Positions 23,128-32,499 of a DNA stretch of 34,910 nucleotides are shown here, piece by piece (position 1 is the first letter of the stretch; each line of letters starts with the position of its first letter). The stretch lies in assembly GCF_042657185.1 (NCBI RefSeq), contig NZ_JBHSNN010000032.1; one strand, given 5' to 3'. Source of the DNA: Ureibacillus thermophilus (GTDB lineage: Bacteria > Bacillota > Bacilli > Bacillales_A > Planococcaceae). A model generated the notes under the pieces. It did not search any database and was not told the origin of the DNA. It saw only the letters and a list, made by a program, of their open reading frames with translations. The position numbers were made by a program, and so were the translations under genes.

Positions 23128-26100
23128 ATGTTACGTTATAGTGATTTAATTCAATTTGAACCAATTGAATCTGTCGTGCAATTACGCGATGCGGATGATA
23201 AAGAACGCGCGTTTCACTTGCTTGATACATATGTTATTTCCGACCGTATGGCCGAGCAATTAGACGAGATTATCATCGAGCAAATTCAGTTTGAGCGTAT
23301 GGTTGATAATAAGGGGTTATTGATTGTTGGTAACTACGGTACAGGTAAATCGCACTTAATGAGTGTCATTTCGACGATTGCTGAGCAGCCAGGGGCAAGT
23401 GAGCATATTAAAAATGAACGTGTTGCAAAAAAAGCAAAAGAAATTGAAGGAAAGTTTAAAGTGATTCGTACAGAAATAGGCGCTGTTGCGATGTCTTTAC
23501 GTGACATTATTTGCCAAGCACTACAACAAGGTCTAGCGAATCTAGGAATTGATTATACTTTTCCAAGAGCTGATGAAGTAACAAATAATAAAGACATGCT
23601 TTATGAAATGATGGAATTATTCCATGAACAATATCCTGATCAAGGGCTCATGCTTGTTGTAGACGAATTATTAGACTATTTGCGCAGCCGTAAAGAGCAG
23701 GAACTCACTTTAGACTTAGGATTTTTACGCGAATTTGGGGAAGTCTGTAGTAAAACTCGTTTACGCTTCATCGCTGGAATCCAAGAAATGTTATTTGACA
23801 ACCCAAAATTCCAATTTGTTGCCGACTCATTACGTCGCGTAAAAGAACGTTTCCAAGAAGTAAGAATTGTTCGTGAAGACATTGCTTACGTTGTGTCAGA
23901 ACGTCTATTGAAAAAGGATGAAAAACAAAAAGCGTTAATTCGCGAGCATTTAAGCAAATTTACATCATTATACCATCGTCTTGGAGAAGATATTGAAACG
24001 TATGTCAACCTTTTCCCGATCCATCCTGCCTACTTGGAAACATTTGAAAAGGTAAATATCGCGGAAAAACGTGTTGTACTGCAAACAATTAGTAGAGAAA
24101 TCCGTAAGTTATTGACCGAAGAAGTTCCTGAAAATGAAACAGGGATTATTTCATTTGACAGTTATTGGCAATATATCGAAGAAGATTCATCACTAAGAAG
24201 TAATCCGAATGTAAAAGAAGTGATGAGCAAAGTACAGACGTTGAAAGACCGTGTGCAAAATGGCTTAAAACGTCCTGCTTATAAACCAGCAGCATTACGT
24301 ATTGTTAATGCTCTTGCAGTCTATCGTCTGGCGACAGATGATATTAATGCTCCAGTCGGTTTAACATCTGAAGAACTGAGAGACAAATTGTTCTTAAATA
24401 TCGGAATGTTGCTAGACATGGATGATGACGCAGCGGATTTCTTAAAAACAACGATTGAAGCAGTACTTAAAGAAACCATGACAGCGGTTAGCTTTCAATA
24501 TATTTCTACCAATCAAGAAAATGGTCAGTATTACCTTGATGTTAAAAAAGATATTGCTGTAGACGATTTAATTGAAAAACGTGGAGAAGAGTTAACGGAC
24601 AATCAGTTAGACCGCTACTATTTTGAAGTACTAAAACAAGCAACGGAAGTAGCAGATAACACATACGTTACTGGATACAAAATTTGGTTGCATGAAATTC
24701 CTTGGGAAGATCGCCGTGTCAAACGTCAAGGATATTTATTCTTTGGTGCGCCAAATGAACGTTCAACGGCTCAACCTGAGCGAGATTTCTACATTTATAT
24801 GTTACAGCCATTCGAACCTCCAAAATTTAAAGATGAAGAAAAAGCCGATGAAGTGTTCTTCCGTATGACTAAAAAGGATGATCGATTTGTCCGTTTATTA
24901 CGTTTATATGGTGGAGCGCGTGAAATGAGCAACGATGCTGCTGCTACGACAAAACGTTTATATAACGATAAAGCAGCAAGCTATTTAAAAAGCCTTGTTA
25001 CTTGGTTAAAAGAAAACTTTGTAGAAGCCTTTGAAATTCAATATCGCGGTAAAAAAGGTTCCGTATTAGAATTCGGTATGTTTCTTCCTGGAAATGCCAC
25101 ATTAATTGAAATCATTAACACAGTGGCTGAAGGGTTGCTCAGTCAATGGTTTGAAGAAAAATATAAAGATTATCCTTCTTTCCGAAAATTAGAAAGAGGA
25201 TACTTAACAAAAGACAATATGGCAACTTATATCAGTGATGCTCTTTCTTACATTAATGGAAGAAAAACGAGCCAAGGAGAAGCAATTCTCAACGGACTAG
25301 TGTTATTAGATCAAAAAGGCGACTTAAACGTTCGCGCTTCTGGATATGCACGATGGGTTATTGAAAAACTAGAAGAAAAAGGGCATGGACAGGTACTTAA
25401 TCAAAACGAGTTAATTGAGACCATCTACACGGTTCAAGGTACAGAAGATGTCAGATTGACAAAAGAATTTTGCATGGAACCGGAGTTATTAGTTGTTGTG
25501 TTAGGTGCCCTTATTCAACAAGGTGAAATTGTCATAACTGTAGACAATAAAACATACGAAGCGATGAACTTTGGCGAGTTTATCAAACTTCCTCTAAGTA
25601 AGTTAACTCATTTTAGCCATATTAAAAAACCGAGTGGGTTGCCAATTCCAGCAATTAACGCTTTAATTGAAATGTTTGACGTTGGCAAAGGAAATGTAAC
25701 TGATGACAGCTGGTTAGAATTCGCGATTAGGCAAATCATTAACCAATCACGCCAAGCAGTTGAGAAAACGGTGAAAATGATTAATGATGTCCGTAATAAA
25801 TTCCATATTTGGGATGGTCCTTTATTCTCAAGTGACGAACGTGCAGCATACATCACGAAACTCGAAAGCTTAAAAACGTTCTTAGAAGGTCTTCAAGTTT
25901 ATAACACGCGCGCAAAAATGACAAACTTAAAATATAGCGTGTCCGATATTGAACAACAAAACGAAAACTTAAAGATTGTTACTAAGCTTGAACAATTACA
26001 ACAAAAAATTCACGAATACACGAAAGTAGCGGATTACTTATCAAAAGCGAAATTAGTTATGTCTACAAATCGAGAGTGGCTCGAAAGTGTTGACGTAGCG

Positions 26101-26829
26101 TTAGACAACTTAGCAATTGCATTAAAAGAAAATAGTGATTGCTCAAGTGAGATTCGTGAATTAGAGAAATTAAAAGAAGAATATATTCAACATTATTTAC
26201 AGTTACACCATCAAGCGCGTTTAAATGCGACCGAAGAAAACAAGAAAAAAGCATTATTGAATGATAAACGTTACCTTGCATTAAAAGAGTTAGTATCAAG
26301 AATTGATTTATTACCTCGTCAAACATTAGATGAGTGGAATAAAAACATTCAATCATTAAAGTCGTGTTATCAATTGACACGAGAGAACTTGCAACATGAT
26401 CCAATTTGTCCATATTGTAAGTTCAATCCGCGTGACGAAGCTATGGTACAACGAATTTCATTAGAGCAATTAGAAGAACGGTTAAATGATTTGTTAAATA
26501 CGTGGACAGAGACGTTATTAACCAACTTTAATGATCCAATTGTTCAAGAAGGGATCTCACTATTGAGTGATGATCAACAACAAATCGTAAAAGACTTTAT
26601 TGAAAAGAAACAGTTTGATTTGCCAATTGACATTCGCCTTCTTGAAATTATTAATGACTTACTAAAAGGGATCCATAAAGAAGAAATTCATATTGACCAA
26701 CTTGTGAAAATGATGGGCGATGGCAACCCATTAACAGTCGACGAAGTGAGAAGAAACTTTGAAATGTTAATGAGGGTAATTGTGGGCAACAACCAACCAC
26801 ATCGTGTGCGCATCATGGTAAAGAAGTAA
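23128..26829 (+). CDS. brxC: BREX ATPase BrxC
   Basis: BrxC is the large ATPase of BREX, required for phage exclusion. The 1233-residue protein has an AAA-type core with Walker A GNYGTGKS at 68-75 and Walker B LMLVVDE at 174-180, followed by LDYLRSRKEQEL. Long helical regions fill the centre and C terminus (about 950-1100), and a CPYC knuckle lies at 1094-1097. The size and motif positions match BrxC/PglY proteins. AAAAGGGGAA precedes the start; brxF ends 16 bases upstream and pglX starts 15 bases after its stop, so the three form one operon. It acts in the cytosol with PglX and PglZ. Confidence 0.93.
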   Translation: MLRYSDLIQFEPIESVVQLRDADDKERAFHLLDTYVISDRMAEQLDEIIIEQIQFERMVDNKGLLIVGNYGTGKSHLMSVISTIAEQPGASEHIKNERVAKKAKEIEGKFKVIRTEIGAVAMSLRDIICQALQQGLANLGIDYTFPRADEVTNNKDMLYEMMELFHEQYPDQGLMLVVDELLDYLRSRKEQELTLDLGFLREFGEVCSKTRLRFIAGIQEMLFDNPKFQFVADSLRRVKERFQEVRIVREDIAYVVSERLLKKDEKQKALIREHLSKFTSLYHRLGEDIETYVNLFPIHPAYLETFEKVNIAEKRVVLQTISREIRKLLTEEVPENETGIISFDSYWQYIEEDSSLRSNPNVKEVMSKVQTLKDRVQNGLKRPAYKPAALRIVNALAVYRLATDDINAPVGLTSEELRDKLFLNIGMLLDMDDDAADFLKTTIEAVLKETMTAVSFQYISTNQENGQYYLDVKKDIAVDDLIEKRGEELTDNQLDRYYFEVLKQATEVADNTYVTGYKIWLHEIPWEDRRVKRQGYLFFGAPNERSTAQPERDFYIYMLQPFEPPKFKDEEKADEVFFRMTKKDDRFVRLLRLYGGAREMSNDAAATTKRLYNDKAASYLKSLVTWLKENFVEAFEIQYRGKKGSVLEFGMFLPGNATLIEIINTVAEGLLSQWFEEKYKDYPSFRKLERGYLTKDNMATYISDALSYINGRKTSQGEAILNGLVLLDQKGDLNVRASGYARWVIEKLEEKGHGQVLNQNELIETIYTVQGTEDVRLTKEFCMEPELLVVVLGALIQQGEIVITVDNKTYEAMNFGEFIKLPLSKLTHFSHIKKPSGLPIPAINALIEMFDVGKGNVTDDSWLEFAIRQIINQSRQAVEKTVKMINDVRNKFHIWDGPLFSSDERAAYITKLESLKTFLEGLQVYNTRAKMTNLKYSVSDIEQQNENLKIVTKLEQLQQKIHEYTKVADYLSKAKLVMSTNREWLESVDVALDNLAIALKENSDCSSEIRELEKLKEEYIQHYLQLHHQARLNATEENKKKALLNDKRYLALKELVSRIDLLPRQTLDEWNKNIQSLKSCYQLTRENLQHDPICPYCKFNPRDEAMVQRISLEQLEERLNDLLNTWTETLLTNFNDPIVQEGISLLSDDQQQIVKDFIEKKQFDLPIDIRLLEIINDLLKGIHKEEIHIDQLVKMMGDGNPLTVDEVRRNFEMLMRVIVGNNQPHRVRIMVKK

Positions 26830-26844
26830 AGGGAGGAAACAACA

Positions 26845-29676
26845 TTGGACGAAAAACAATTGTCTTTACTAGATGATGACCAAGCAGACAACGGGATCGT
26901 TGTCTGCTTAGGCATGACATTTAAAAATGATGAGGAACGAAGAGAATATTTCCGAAACGAATTACGTAAAAAACTACCCGAACTAAAGAAGATCGAAGGC
27001 TTCCCAATCGGGGATGATGAAGACATTATCGCTTTATCAGACCCACCATACTATACAGCATGCCCGAATCCGTGGATTAACGATTTTATTGAGGAATGGG
27101 AACGGGAAAAGAAAGAAAAGTATGGTAGAGATGAGAATGAGGAGTATCATCGCGAACCATTTGCTTCGGATGTGAGTGAGGGAAAAACCGATGCAATGTA
27201 TATGGCACACGGTTATCATACTAAAGTACCATTTAAGGCCATTATAAGGTATATACTTCACTATACAAAGCCCGGTGATATAATTCTTGATGCTTTTTCA
27301 GGAACTGGCATGACAGGTGTTTCTGCAGCATTAAGTGGTTATGAAAAAACGTTAAAAGATATGAATTTTAAGCTTAATTCTGACGGTGAAATATTACTCG
27401 ATGGAAATATTTTTTCAAAAATTGGAGAACGAAAAGCAATTTTAAATGATATATCACCAGTAGCAAGTTTTATTTCCTATAATTATACAAATATTCCGGA
27501 TGCTGAAGAATATGAAAAAACGGCTATTCGTATTCTTTCGGAAGTTGAAGAAGAATGTGATTGGATGTTTAAAACAATCCATAGTATCAATGGACAAAAA
27601 CAAATAGACAAGGATGGTAACTACATTATAGGCACAATAAACTATACTGTTTATAGCGATGTTTTCATGTGCCCTAACTGTTCTAATGAAATAATATTCA
27701 CTGAAGTAGCTTTAGACTTTGAAACTGGAAAAGTACGTAGTGAATTCGACTGTCCTTATTGTTCTGCTAAATTAAATAAACGAATTTTGGAAAGGGTAAG
27801 TGAACATCGTTATGATCCAATTTTAAATAAGGTAGTAACTTTTGCTAAGCAGGTTCCTTATTTAATTAACTATAACGTTGGGAAACAAAACTTTACAAAA
27901 AAAGTTGATAAGGAGGACATTGACTTAATAAACAGAGTTGAAAATACTTTAATTCCTTATCGAGTACCATTAGTGAAACTACCTGAAGGAATAAATACTG
28001 AACAACCTAGAAAAAGTCATGGAATCGAGTACGTGCACCAATTTTATACTAGGAGAGCGTTGTACACATTATCTAAATTATTTGATTTAATTGATAGGGT
28101 TGAGGATAGGTTAAAATATTATATAATTTATACTTTTGAACAAGCAATATTAGGGATGGCTAAAATTGCAAGGTATGTGCCTACACATTTTTCACAGGTG
28201 AATCAGTACTTAAGTGGTACCCTTTATATAGGATCACAAGTCGTAGACCCTTCCTTAACTTATCTAATAAAGAATAAAATTAATAGGCTAAAAAAAATAC
28301 TAACTGAATATCACGATGCTTTTAATAGAACAAATTTAATAACTACTCAAGCTGCACAAAGTTTAATTCAAATTGAGGACGAAACTATTGATTATATATT
28401 TACTGATCCTCCTTTTGGAGCAAATTTAATGTATTCTGAGTTAAATATTTTATGGGAATCTTGGCTGAAAGTTCGCACAAATAACCAAAAGGAAGCTATT
28501 GTTAACAAATCTCAAAATAAGTCATTATTAGACTATAAAGAGTTGATTCATGAGTGTTTCAAACAGTATTATAGGGTTTTAAAGCCAAACCGATGGATAA
28601 CTGTGGAATTCAGCAACTCTCAAGCATCGGTTTGGAATGCTATTCAAGAAGCAATCCAAAAAGCCGGATTTGTTATAGCGAACGTTTCAGTATTAGATAA
28701 AAAACAGGGAAGTTTTAAAGCTGTAACTTCAACTACAGCAGTAAAGCAAGATTTAGTAATTTCAGCTTATAAGCCGAAACATGAGACTGTGGAAAAAATG
28801 AGGCAACAACAAAACACCGAAGAATCAGCTTGGACGTTTGTTCGTCAACATCTTGAACAGTTACCAGTTTTTATTGGTCATAAAGGCGAAGCGCAAATTA
28901 TTGCGGAGCGCACTCCACGTATCTTGTTCGACCGTATGGTTGCGTATCATGTTCAAAACGGTTTGCCTGTACCGATTTCTTCTGCGGAGTTTCAGGCTGG
29001 TGTTGCCCAACGCTTCCCAATGCGTGATGGCATGGCGTTTTTAGAAAGCCAAGTAGCGGAGTACGATAAGAAACGTACGTTAGTGAAAGAATTTGCGCAA
29101 ATGAGCTTGTTTGTGACAGACGAAACGAGCGCAATCGAATGGCTCCGTCAGCAGTTATTAAAGAAGCCACAAACGCGGCAAGATATTCATCCAAACTTTA
29201 TGAAAGAAATTCAGCATATTGCCAAACATGAGAAGTTGCCTGAGTTAGATGACTTATTGCATCAAAACTTTTTGAAATATGAAGGTGACGGTCCTGTACC
29301 AGATCAAATTGCAAGTTATCTCCGTCGAAACTATAAAGATTTACGCGGATTAGAAAACGATGATCCGCAACTTAAGGAAAAAGCGATGAACCGCTGGTAT
29401 GTACCAGATCCGAACAAACAAGCCGATTTAGAAAAGCTTCGTGAAAAAGCATTGTTGCGTGAATTTGAAGGTTACTTAGAAGAACTAGAAAAAAGCAAGA
29501 AAAAGCTTAAACAATTCCGTACAGAAGCCATTCGTGCTGGATTTAAGAAAGCATGGAGCGATAAAGATTATGAAAAGATTGTCAAAGTCGGCGAACGTCT
29601 ACCTGAGAGTGTCATTCAAGAGGACGACAAGCTGCTAATGTATTACGACAACGCACAAATACGCTTAGGATTATAA
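26845..29676 (+). CDS. pglX: BREX-3 adenine-specific DNA methyltransferase PglX (PglXI)
   Basis: PglX methylates adenine in a specific host motif, marking self DNA for BREX. The 943-residue protein has DPPYYTACPNPW at 66-77, the SAM-binding motif DAFSGTGMTG at 149-158, a zinc-ribbon-like CPNC/CPYC pair (Cys276, 279, 303, 306) and a second DPPFG at 521-525, either of which could be the catalytic motif IV. The C-terminal 290 residues are helical and charged. TTG 26845 follows GGGAGG at 26831-26836. The segment from about 27240 to 28800 has many AGG arginine codons, whereas the flanks use CGT/CGC, so the catalytic centre was probably exchanged by recombination. A strong hairpin follows the stop codon. 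Confidence 0.92.
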   Translation: MDEKQLSLLDDDQADNGIVVCLGMTFKNDEERREYFRNELRKKLPELKKIEGFPIGDDEDIIALSDPPYYTACPNPWINDFIEEWEREKKEKYGRDENEEYHREPFASDVSEGKTDAMYMAHGYHTKVPFKAIIRYILHYTKPGDIILDAFSGTGMTGVSAALSGYEKTLKDMNFKLNSDGEILLDGNIFSKIGERKAILNDISPVASFISYNYTNIPDAEEYEKTAIRILSEVEEECDWMFKTIHSINGQKQIDKDGNYIIGTINYTVYSDVFMCPNCSNEIIFTEVALDFETGKVRSEFDCPYCSAKLNKRILERVSEHRYDPILNKVVTFAKQVPYLINYNVGKQNFTKKVDKEDIDLINRVENTLIPYRVPLVKLPEGINTEQPRKSHGIEYVHQFYTRRALYTLSKLFDLIDRVEDRLKYYIIYTFEQAILGMAKIARYVPTHFSQVNQYLSGTLYIGSQVVDPSLTYLIKNKINRLKKILTEYHDAFNRTNLITTQAAQSLIQIEDETIDYIFTDPPFGANLMYSELNILWESWLKVRTNNQKEAIVNKSQNKSLLDYKELIHECFKQYYRVLKPNRWITVEFSNSQASVWNAIQEAIQKAGFVIANVSVLDKKQGSFKAVTSTTAVKQDLVISAYKPKHETVEKMRQQQNTEESAWTFVRQHLEQLPVFIGHKGEAQIIAERTPRILFDRMVAYHVQNGLPVPISSAEFQAGVAQRFPMRDGMAFLESQVAEYDKKRTLVKEFAQMSLFVTDETSAIEWLRQQLLKKPQTRQDIHPNFMKEIQHIAKHEKLPELDDLLHQNFLKYEGDGPVPDQIASYLRRNYKDLRGLENDDPQLKEKAMNRWYVPDPNKQADLEKLREKALLREFEGYLEELEKSKKKLKQFRTEAIRAGFKKAWSDKDYEKIVKVGERLPESVIQEDDKLLMYYDNAQIRLGL

Positions 29677-29679
29677 TCT

Positions 29680-29728
29680 ATTGAAAGCCTGATTTTTTAC
29701 CAAAAAAAATCAGGCTTTCAATCTTTAA
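29680..29728 (+). terminator. Strong hairpin between pglX and pglZ
   Basis: A 19-bp perfect stem (ATTGAAAGCCTGATTTTTT at 29680-29698 with its complement at 29704-29722) encloses a five-base loop, and is followed by CTTTAA. It starts four bases after the pglX stop and should terminate or stabilise the upstream mRNA. Confidence 0.8.
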
Positions 29729-29731
29729 CAT

Positions 29732-29740
29732 TGTTATAAT
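29732..29740 (+). promoter_or_regulatory. Extended -10 promoter of the pglZ-brxA-brxHII block
   Basis: TGTTATAAT is a TGn-extended perfect -10 element directly after the hairpin and about 50 bp before the pglZ start. The -35 region falls in the hairpin arm and is weak. Confidence 0.55.
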
Positions 29741-29788
29741 GTAATCATAATGGTATATGCGGTGAAAAAATCTTTTTAAGGTGAGACC

Positions 29789-31741
29789 ATGAAAACTTGG
29801 CGTGATGAAATTGTCCAAAAGTTTGTCAATCAACCTTATTCGTTACTGTTAGTCAATGATCCGGATTTTTTATTGAATGATGAAGAAATTCTTCAACGAT
29901 TAAGAGAGAATGGATATGAAGTCATTCATTTTAACGATAGCATCTTTATTCGTTACATGTATGAGTCTCAATTTAGAGAGAAAGTCAAGCGAAATCAATT
30001 AAAATTGCTTTTCTTTAGTAATGATGAAAATTACATTTATTTTCCATATGATTTTTTACAACATGGATACCATATTGAATTAAAGATTAGCGAGTTATTT
30101 CCAAAATTTTCACCAGGAATTGTTAAACAGCTAGATAAAGAAGATTTCGATGTCTTGTATACTGCACATAAACAGTATCAGGGTTCTTCTTCTGATAAGG
30201 AAACGTTGGAATACATCGTTAAACATGCTTATAAAATTGTCCATGAGCTAATTGATAGCGAAGTTGAGTTATATAAATTACTTCTTTCGATTCATTATGC
30301 TAAGAAACAATTACCGTCGATTGTACAGCAGTTTTTAATCGAAAAGTTATCAGGCAAAAACGTATTTGAAGGAATACCTATAAAACGTTTACTTACATCC
30401 TCTACTTATTTCTTTCAATATATAGAGAAGCAATGGACTACATTTGTTCATCAATTACTGGATTTACAAGAGGGAAGTGTATTAGAAGAAACTCCTTTGT
30501 ATTTAGCTCATCCATTTTCTAATCCAGATGTTAGAAGGCTGATGAACGATTTATTTGCAGAAGGTTATATTAGAAAAATCAAAACGAACGTATCATATTC
30601 TTTTCCAACTTGGATGAAATACGGTGTAGAAGTGGATGAGGATGGTTCATTGCAGGAAAAAATTCGTCATCTTCAAGGAAAAATCATGGAGCAAATCACT
30701 TCTGCATCTCGCTATAAAGATTGGATTAACATAATGGAACTGATGGCTGAATACAAGTGTACAGTTTTAGATACAAACAAACAAGAATATGAGAGCGAAG
30801 TAAATGCTCTTTTCCGTAAAGTAAACGAAATGTTAGAAAAATGGATGATAGAAAGCTACCGTTCATTAACGAGTCTGCCGCCGGTTCCTAAACCGAAAAT
30901 GGTTCACCATATTGCACAATTTCTTGCATCGAAGCGGGGACAAAATGAAAAAATCGCTTTGCTAGTATTAGACGGGATGAGCTATGTTCAATGGAAAAAA
31001 ATCAAGTATTATTTAACCAATAAAGGTTTTTCTTTTGAAGAAAATGGTGTGTTTGCTTGGGTTCCAACATTAACATCGGTTTCTCGTCAAGCCATTTTCG
31101 CTGGTAATTTTCCATCTGTATTTTCACAAAGTATTAACACAACCGCAAAAGAAGAGAACTATTGGAAAACATTTTGGGAAAATAGCGGACTATTAAAACA
31201 ATATGTTTCATACCAAAAAGGATTAGGAAAAGAAGCTTATAAAAAAGAAGGAATTGCGGCGTTTAAACGTCCGAACATTAAAGTATATGGCGCTGTTATT
31301 GACATCATCGACCAATTTATCCATGGAGCCGTACAAGGTGAAAAAAGTTTAATGTCGGAACTGCAATTATGGTTAAATACAGACTATTTAGCGCAATTAT
31401 TAACTGATTTGCACCACGAAAAATTCACCATCTACATTACATCTGACCATGGGAATACAGAAAGTGTAGGTATTGGTAGAATTTCTGAAGGTGTATTAGT
31501 AGAACAAAAAGGAGAACGGGTTCGAGTTTACACAGATACCATTTTGTTTAAAGACGCAGCCGAAAAAATCGGTGGTATTCCTTGGACTGGTGTAGGATTA
31601 CCGGAAAACTATCATGCTTTATTAGCTCACTATGGACAAGCATTTGTCAATAAAAATGAGCGAATTGTTAGCCATGGTAGTATTAGTATGGAGGAAGTCA
31701 TCGTTCCATTTGTGAAAGTGATTCCGTCTCTAGGAGGATAA
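29789..31741 (+). CDS. pglZ: BREX-3 phosphatase-like protein PglZ
   Basis: PglZ is the alkaline-phosphatase-fold core protein shared by all BREX types. The 650-residue protein has an N-terminal helical region of about 380 residues, then the PglZ domain: LLVLDGMSYVQW with a metal-binding Asp395, FPTLTSVSRQAIFAGNFP-like region (here VPTLTSVSRQAIFAGNFP, about 430-447), YITSDHGNTESVG with Asp553 and His554, and SHGSISMEEVIVPF near the C terminus. These are the metal-site positions of the fold. AAGGTGAG precedes the start. Its stop overlaps the ribosome binding site of the next gene, so translation is coupled with the BrxA-like gene. It acts with BrxC and PglX; the substrate is unknown. Confidence 0.92.
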   Translation: MKTWRDEIVQKFVNQPYSLLLVNDPDFLLNDEEILQRLRENGYEVIHFNDSIFIRYMYESQFREKVKRNQLKLLFFSNDENYIYFPYDFLQHGYHIELKISELFPKFSPGIVKQLDKEDFDVLYTAHKQYQGSSSDKETLEYIVKHAYKIVHELIDSEVELYKLLLSIHYAKKQLPSIVQQFLIEKLSGKNVFEGIPIKRLLTSSTYFFQYIEKQWTTFVHQLLDLQEGSVLEETPLYLAHPFSNPDVRRLMNDLFAEGYIRKIKTNVSYSFPTWMKYGVEVDEDGSLQEKIRHLQGKIMEQITSASRYKDWINIMELMAEYKCTVLDTNKQEYESEVNALFRKVNEMLEKWMIESYRSLTSLPPVPKPKMVHHIAQFLASKRGQNEKIALLVLDGMSYVQWKKIKYYLTNKGFSFEENGVFAWVPTLTSVSRQAIFAGNFPSVFSQSINTTAKEENYWKTFWENSGLLKQYVSYQKGLGKEAYKKEGIAAFKRPNIKVYGAVIDIIDQFIHGAVQGEKSLMSELQLWLNTDYLAQLLTDLHHEKFTIYITSDHGNTESVGIGRISEGVLVEQKGERVRVYTDTILFKDAAEKIGGIPWTGVGLPENYHALLAHYGQAFVNKNERIVSHGSISMEEVIVPFVKVIPSLGG

Positions 31742-31745
31742 TGGA

Positions 31746-32459
31746 ATGGTTAAACCAGTAGGATTTGATCAGAAAATAATGTTACATCATTTAGATTTTA
31801 CTGCGAATGAAGCGAGGAAATTATCAAGAAAGGAAATGTATGAAGCTTTAGATTATTTTTTGCGAAACGATATTCAAGGGGCAAAGTCTAGAAAAAACGC
31901 TATCACGATGTTAATGAAAATTTGGTATTTAGTAGACGAAGAAATTATTCCGTTACGAGACAAAGCACTTGAAATGTTTCCTTCTTTAACCAAAGAGGAG
32001 CGATTGCTCGTTCATTGGGGAATGACGATTCTTGCTTATCCATTTTTTAAAGACTTGGTACAGGAACTAGGAAAGCTGTTTCGCTTGCAAGATGAAGTTC
32101 CAAGCGCAGTAATCGGAAGAAAAATGAAGGAGTTGTACGGGGATCGTAGACGCGTAGAAGTAGCAACAAGTGCGGTATTAACAAGTATAAAAACGTGGGG
32201 AATGGTCGATCTGTTAAAAAGCCGTTCATATAAGTTACGTCCAAAAATATCAATAACATCAACGGATCTTAATCCATTTATTACAGAAGTGATTTTACGA
32301 GCAACGAATGTTACAGCCATGCCTATTGACCTGCTTCATAATCATGCTTTATTCTTTCCATTTTCATTTGACATAAGTGCGGCAGAGTTACGAAATAATC
32401 ATCAGTTTCGTATAAATAGACAAGGAATCGATATAGTGATAGTCGAACTATCTTCGTGA
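31746..32459 (+). CDS. brxA: BrxA-like BREX accessory protein
   Basis: The 237-residue soluble protein is helical at the N terminus (TANEARKLSRKEMYEALDYFL, SRKNAITMLMKIWYL). It has LLVHWGMTILAYPFFKDLVQELGKLFRLQ in the centre, reminiscent of the BrxA (DUF1819) pattern, and a basic segment, YGDRRRVEVATSAVLTSIKTWGMV, that could be a winged-helix recognition region. BrxA proteins bind DNA and follow pglZ in type 3 systems as I remember them, which fits this position. Sequence similarity is weak by eye, so the name rests partly on context. AGGAGG at 31732-31737 lies inside the end of pglZ. Confidence 0.6.
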   Translation: MVKPVGFDQKIMLHHLDFTANEARKLSRKEMYEALDYFLRNDIQGAKSRKNAITMLMKIWYLVDEEIIPLRDKALEMFPSLTKEERLLVHWGMTILAYPFFKDLVQELGKLFRLQDEVPSAVIGRKMKELYGDRRRVEVATSAVLTSIKTWGMVDLLKSRSYKLRPKISITSTDLNPFITEVILRATNVTAMPIDLLHNHALFFPFSFDISAAELRNNHQFRINRQGIDIVIVELSS

Positions 32460-32499
32460 TCATGATAAGGCTCCTATTGTTTTCAGTGGAGGTTGTATT

